NCBI GenBank assembly: GCA_021807585.1
Contig: JAKBCQ010000097.1
Location: 1-7,609, forward strand
Length of the DNA: 7,609 nucleotides
Direction: 5' to 3'
Source of the DNA: Planctomycetota bacterium
GTDB lineage: Bacteria; Planctomycetota; Planctomycetia; Isosphaerales; Isosphaeraceae
In this document: positions 7,020 to 7,609 of the stretch, piece by piece
How the letters are laid out: the number at the start of each line of letters is the position of its first letter
How positions within the stretch are numbered: position 1 is the first letter of the stretch
Position numbers and translations under genes: made by a program
The notes under the pieces: generated by a model
Seen by the model: the letters and a program-made list of their open reading frames with translations, nothing else
Told to the model about the DNA's origin: nothing
Database searches by the model: none

Positions 7020-7084
7020 ATCTCGATCCGCGATCCGGAACGACCTTTCGACTTCCTCCGTCCGCCGAATTTGCCCGCCGATCA

Positions 7085-7264
7085 ATGCGCTGCTACGCTC
7101 TCGATGAACTCGGAACGATCGCACCCGAGGTGCCATTCGTTGCAACGAACGCGATCGATTCGATCGGGCGCTTTGCCGAGAACGATCGGTCTGGAATGAA
7201 GCCTGGAAGCGGCGAGTTCAACGGAACCGGCGCGAGCCGCGGCGGTATCTTGGGGAAGGTTTGA
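7085..7264 (+). CDS. Possible small protein (59 aa) coupled to the membrane-protein gene
   Basis: From ATG 7085 the frame stays open to TGA 7262-7264, which abuts the ATG of the next gene, as in a coupled pair. The product begins MRCYALDELGTIAPEVPF and ends in a Gly-rich tail, GASRGGILGKV. There is no signal peptide or membrane segment, and I do not recognise a family. Against it: no ribosome site before the ATG; alanine codons include GCA and GCT, unlike the GCG/GCC-rich neighbours; and another plus frame is also open over most of the stretch. For it: the exact stop-start junction, a candidate promoter about 60 nt upstream, and a reading in which hydrophobic and charged residues alternate plausibly. 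If not coding, this is a 5' leader for the membrane-protein gene. Confidence 0.35.
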   Translation: MRCYALDELGTIAPEVPFVATNAIDSIGRFAENDRSGMKPGSGEFNGTGASRGGILGKV

Positions 7265-7609
7265 ATGGGCGCGGAAATCATCGATCTTTATAGCGTAAAG
7301 TTCTGGGTTTTCGTCGCCGCGGCCGTTTTCATCCTCCTGCCGATCGATTCGCCGAGCGTTCGCAAATGGGCGCTCGCGATCGTCAATCTCGCGTTCGTCG
7401 GGCTCTATTTACAGGGACGAGTGATTTATGTCGCGGGGGGATTGCTCGTCGCGAACGCGCTCTTGCACGCGCTTAAGCCCGATCGACCCCGGTTCGCACG
7501 GGTTGTTTTCACGCTCGCGGCGGCGGTCGTTCTCGCGCTTTTCCTGATCCATAAAACTCCCGATCTTTACGTTCGATTCGCAGCCGATCCCCTGTCGATC
7601 AATCCGATC
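7265..7609 (+). CDS. Multi-spanning membrane protein, N-terminal 115 codons, possibly MBOAT O-acyltransferase (cut by window edge)
   Basis: ATG 7265 is preceded by GGGGAAGG with a 5-nt spacer, a strong ribosome site, and the frame is open to the right edge. Four hydrophobic segments are visible: about residues 13-27, 34-50, 53-70 and 78-96, joined by short loops with Arg/Lys (SVRK, KPDRPRFAR). After the fourth, LIHKTPDLYVRF leads to the edge. Closely spaced helices at the very N-terminus, with a Lys just after the fourth, resemble the start of MBOAT proteins (AlgI/DltB type), which transfer acyl groups to cell-surface polymers. The family-defining motif and active-site histidine would lie beyond the window, so the family call is tentative while 'membrane protein' is firm. 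Codon use (CTC, GTC, GCG, ATC) matches the other long genes. Confidence 0.75.
   Translation, partial: MGAEIIDLYSVKFWVFVAAAVFILLPIDSPSVRKWALAIVNLAFVGLYLQGRVIYVAGGLLVANALLHALKPDRPRFARVVFTLAAAVVLALFLIHKTPDLYVRFAADPLSINPI

Larger units (their letters stand above)
6754..7084. other. Divergent intergenic regulatory region
   Basis: This 331-base stretch separates the leftward operon from the rightward genes. It holds a candidate leftward promoter (6869-6897), an A-tract beside it, a perfect hairpin (6911-6935) and a candidate rightward promoter (6991-7019). The 100-odd bases between the leftward start site and ATG 6753 form a long untranslated leader in which I saw no riboswitch-like motif. No ORF here has credible codon use or a ribosome site. 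Confidence 0.6.

Noticed and set aside
6939..7145. Minus-strand open frame of 68 codons in the divergent region
   Set aside because: It needs a TTG start or an ATG without a ribosome site, spans both the candidate rightward promoter and the start of the small ORF, and shows no family features.

Overview
The window looks like a chromosomal segment from a planctomycete (phylum Planctomycetota). The evidence is family content: a PSCyt1-DUF1549 cytochrome-type protein, a second DUF1549-DUF1553 protein, a Tat-exported DUF1501 protein and a WD40 propeller. This gene set is expanded in Planctomycetes and its relatives and is rare elsewhere. The DNA is moderately GC-rich and strikingly full of GATCG/CGATC words. 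The genus cannot be fixed from the sequence.

Layout. Positions 1-1802 (minus) hold the first 600 codons of a PSCyt1-DUF1549 protein that runs off the left edge. A 157-base divergent spacer follows. Positions 1960-2536 (plus) hold two small genes, stop codon abutting start codon. They look like a HicB-like/HicA-like toxin-antitoxin pair, and the second gene carries an apparent one-base frameshift in an A4 run at 2290-2293. Positions 6753-2575 (minus) hold a tight three-gene operon: DUF1549-DUF1553, then DUF1501, then a seven-bladed WD40 protein, with gaps of 20 and 43 bases. Positions 6754-7084 are a divergent regulatory region with a sigma-70-like promoter for the operon, a perfect 9-bp hairpin and a possible promoter facing right. 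Positions 7085-7609 (plus) hold a possible 59-codon ORF whose stop abuts the start of a multi-spanning membrane protein, perhaps the N-terminus of an MBOAT O-acyltransferase. That gene runs off the right edge.

How the genes fit together. DUF1549/DUF1553 and DUF1501 proteins are repeatedly found side by side in planctomycetes, and both copies here carry export signals. The 6753-2575 operon probably makes a cell-envelope protein set of unknown biochemistry. Its CXXCH motif suggests haem binding. The WD40 protein has no export signal, which leaves its place in the set unclear. The truncated gene at the left edge is a paralogue with an extra N-terminal PSCyt1 cytochrome domain and probably begins a second locus of the same kind. 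The small pair sits between the two loci and seems functionally separate. No tRNA, rRNA, CRISPR array, insertion sequence or attachment site was seen.
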